A DNA stretch of 7,610 nucleotides from Candidatus Bathyarchaeota archaeon (GTDB taxonomy: Archaea > Thermoproteota > Bathyarchaeia > TCS64). The notes under the pieces were generated by a model. That model was not told the origin of the DNA, ran no database searches, and saw only the letters and a list, made by a program, of their open reading frames with translations. The DNA lies in the NCBI GenBank assembly GCA_018396515.1, contig JAGTQJ010000014.1, forward strand, positions 10,077 through 17,686, written 5' to 3'. Below are positions 6,412 to 7,610 of the stretch, in pieces. Positions within the stretch are counted from its first letter, which is position 1; every line of letters starts with the position of its first letter. Made by a program: the position numbers and the translations under genes.

Positions 6412-6858
6412 TTAGAATGTTATCATGCCGGGCCTATATTCCCAGTCCGGCGGTAGGAGGCCCTTCCTCTTGTAGTACCTGGCCAGCTTGTATATCTTCG
6501 CCTCAGCGAGCTGCAGGCCCCTCTTGTTGCTGTAGTCCTTGGGGTTGCGCTCGAGGTGCCTCCTTATGTTGGCCGCCCTTGAGATGAGGTTTTGGAGGTC
6601 CTCTGGGAGCTTCGGGGCCATCTGGGCCTCCCGAAGGATCTCTAGGATCCCCTTTCCCACGATCGGCTTCACCAAGGGTATACCATGCTCATCCCTCAGG
6701 ATGTTGCCTATCTCGCTGGGTGTCTTCCCCTCCCTTGCGAGGCTTATCACCAGGGCTTTGACCTCCTCGGGCTGGTATACCACCCATCCTGGGGGCCTCT
6801 TTGAGACAGGCCTTGTCGATCGGGATCCCCCCAGCATGAGTGCCCTTCTTCCAACCAT
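6412..6858 (-). CDS. rpsO: 30S ribosomal protein S15 (archaeal uS15)
   Basis: Binds the central domain of 16S rRNA early in small-subunit assembly. The 148-residue length fits the archaeal/eukaryotic form, which is longer than the bacterial about 89 residues because of an N-terminal extension. Characteristic segments are TPSEIGNILRDEHGIPLVK (46-64), LPEDLQNLI (84-92), IRRHLERNPKDYSNKRGL (98-115), KIYKLARYYKRKGLLPPDW (121-139). The first 12 residues lack the RMHxRRRG-like basic stretch seen in many archaeal relatives and read ALMLGGSRS instead. ATG at 6858 is the only reasonable start: an in-frame stop lies three codons upstream, and GGTTGAT provides a weak ribosome binding site. A TATA box about 55 bases upstream indicates that it is the first gene of the rpsO-DHH-pcc1-ogg operon. 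Confidence 0.96.
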   Translation of the reverse strand: MVGRRALMLGGSRSTRPVSKRPPGWVVYQPEEVKALVISLAREGKTPSEIGNILRDEHGIPLVKPIVGKGILEILREAQMAPKLPEDLQNLISRAANIRRHLERNPKDYSNKRGLQLAEAKIYKLARYYKRKGLLPPDWEYRPGMITF

Positions 6859-6908
6859 TCGCCATCAACCGATTATACTGGCCGGCTTCTCCATTCGTGG
6901 ACGGCTGT

Positions 6909-6924
6909 CTTTATAAAGATTTAC
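6909..6924 (-). promoter_or_regulatory. Promoter of the rpsO operon (BRE plus TATA box)
   Basis: The minus strand reads GTAAATC followed by TTTATAAAG, a good BRE/TATA pair. Initiation near 6888 would give a leader of about 30 bases before the rpsO ATG at 6858. CTTTATAAAG (6909-6918) is itself a perfect 10-base palindrome, so orientation is inferred from the BRE and the downstream gene. Confidence 0.55.
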
Positions 6925-6935
6925 ATCCTGATCGA

Positions 6936-6951
6936 GGCCTGGCTCCAGGCC
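6936..6951. repeat. Perfect 16-base inverted repeat upstream of the rpsO promoter
   Basis: GGCCTGG (6936-6942) and CCAGGCC (6945-6951) are perfect inverted copies separated by two bases. It lies 12 bases upstream of the rpsO BRE/TATA element and about 43 bases after the HAM1-family stop codon. It can be read as a hairpin at the 3' end of the upstream transcript or as a palindromic protein-binding site beside the promoter. Confidence 0.5.
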
Positions 6952-6993
6952 CATCCGGGTTTTGGGCGTCTCCTATGGTTCCATCTATTCAGT

Positions 6994-7569
6994 TTATCTC
7001 GCCGGGTTTGATTTGAGCCAGGCTCCGAGCATCCTGAATGCCCTAGCCCTGTGGGATATGGTGTTCTTCTCATCTATGGTCATCTCTCCGAAGGTTCTTC
7101 CGTCCCCCTCATCTGGTATGAAGATGGGGTCGTATCCGAAGCCCCCTTCCCCCCGGGGTTCCTGTGAGATCCTCCCCCAAACGGAGCCTTGGAAGAGGCG
7201 TAGATCGCATCCTTGCTTGAGGGCTATCACAGACTTGTAGTATGCTCTTCTATCTTCGGCGCCCTCCATGAGTTTCAATATCCCCGTAAGGCCGATCTTC
7301 CTTAGGGTGTAGGAGGAGTATGGGCCCGGGAATCCTCCGTATCGCTCTATGAAGAGGCCTGACTCCTCAGAGATTATTGGGCGTGGGTCGTTGATGGATA
7401 TCCTCTCTAGGCTGTGTTTAGCTATCTCCTCAAGGTTCTCGGCCTGTATCTCGATCTTCTCCCCCCTTAGTAGGCGGAGGTCGTATCCAAACTCTGAGAG
7501 GGTGAGCCTCCCCTCCTTAAACTTGTTTTGGTTACCCGTCAGCATCCATATCGTTCTCCCTCTTGACAT
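6994..7569 (-). CDS. rdgB: XTP/dITP/ITP pyrophosphatase, HAM1/RdgB family
   Basis: Hydrolyses non-canonical purine triphosphates (ITP, dITP, XTP) to monophosphate and pyrophosphate, keeping them out of DNA and RNA. The 191-residue product has the complete fold: TGNQNKFKE (11-19) for phosphate binding, SEESGLFIE (67-75), GGFPGPYSSY (78-87), EGGFGYDPIFIP (141-152), FGEMTIDEKNTISHRARA (160-177) with the SHR motif. The second motif normally has Asp before SGL, as in EDSGL; here it is Glu69 (codon GAG). That Asp is the proposed catalytic residue in RdgB, so activity may be altered. ATG at 7569 has AGGAGG seven bases upstream. The first 38 bases overlap the end of the upstream frame, so it is probably co-transcribed with it. 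A HAM1-family gene between Kae1/Bud32 and rpsO is a known archaeal arrangement. Confidence 0.93.
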   Translation of the reverse strand: MSRGRTIWMLTGNQNKFKEGRLTLSEFGYDLRLLRGEKIEIQAENLEEIAKHSLERISINDPRPIISEESGLFIERYGGFPGPYSSYTLRKIGLTGILKLMEGAEDRRAYYKSVIALKQGCDLRLFQGSVWGRISQEPRGEGGFGYDPIFIPDEGDGRTFGEMTIDEKNTISHRARAFRMLGAWLKSNPAR

Positions 7570-7610
7570 ATCTACCCCTCCTCTCTATCTCCCTCATCCT
7601 CCTTATCGCC
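7532..7610 (-). CDS. C-terminal end of probable Bud32 kinase (KEOPS), partial
   Basis: A frame open from the right edge ends with TAA at 7532-7534 and encodes about 25 C-terminal residues. It includes REIERRGRYVKREN; Bud32 and Kae1-Bud32 proteins typically end in a basic helix followed by an R(G/A)RY(V) motif, so the resemblance is reasonable, with about ten extra residues here. Bud32 is the small kinase/ATPase of KEOPS that supports Kae1 in t6A synthesis. The gene overlaps the HAM1-family gene by 38 bases. Identification rests on this short motif and on the recurring archaeal order Kae1/Bud32, HAM1, rpsO, RecJ-like, pcc1. It cannot be told from the window whether Bud32 is fused to Kae1. Confidence 0.55.
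   Translation of the reverse strand, partial: AIRRMREIERRGRYVKRENDMDADG

Overview
The window looks archaeal. It carries an archaeal/eukaryotic-type ribosomal protein S15, an archaeal Ogg2-type DNA glycosylase, a Pcc1 subunit of the KEOPS complex and a DHH/RecJ-like nuclease. Promoters have TATA-box form, the Arg codon AGG is frequent, several genes appear to start with TTG, and GGTGA-type ribosome binding sites are visible. The coding DNA is fairly G+C-rich and intergenic DNA is A+T-rich. A thermophilic member of the TACK/Bathyarchaeia-like archaea would fit, but the lineage is a guess from gene content only.

Left part (1-3116, all minus strand) is purine biosynthesis. A complete IMP cyclohydrolase domain (PurH N-terminal half, 815-1408) is followed after a few bases by a separate gene for the AICAR formyltransferase half (1-798 or 1-810, running off the left edge). 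Together they make IMP from AICAR. Upstream lies guaB (1665-3116), IMP dehydrogenase with a CBS pair, which takes IMP towards GMP. The gap 1409-1664 holds a candidate purH promoter and a small hairpin.

Middle (3117-3747): the guaB promoter region faces a small plus-strand gene for a stand-alone Lrp/AsnC-type ligand-binding (RAM) domain without a DNA-binding domain. It is followed by an A+T-rich convergent intergenic region.

Right part (3748-7610, all minus strand) is a compact information-processing cluster. In transcription order it reads: the tail of a protein that resembles Bud32 (KEOPS kinase), an XTP/ITP pyrophosphatase (HAM1/RdgB family), a gap with a palindrome and a TATA box, then rpsO, a DHH/RecJ-like nuclease, pcc1 and an ogg2 glycosylase with an unexplained N-terminal domain. 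The last four are spaced by 11 bases, a 56-base overlap and 6 bases, so they look like one operon. The theme is translation plus t6A tRNA modification (KEOPS) plus DNA and nucleotide-pool repair. The HAM1 protein removes deaminated purine triphosphates and Ogg2 removes 8-oxoguanine from DNA, which links loosely to the purine genes on the left.

Most notable points: the split PurH, the CxxC-containing N-terminal domain fused to Ogg2, a Glu in place of the usual catalytic Asp in the HAM1 protein, and the long pcc1/DHH overlap with its own ribosome binding site. No mobile element, CRISPR array, tRNA or rRNA was seen.
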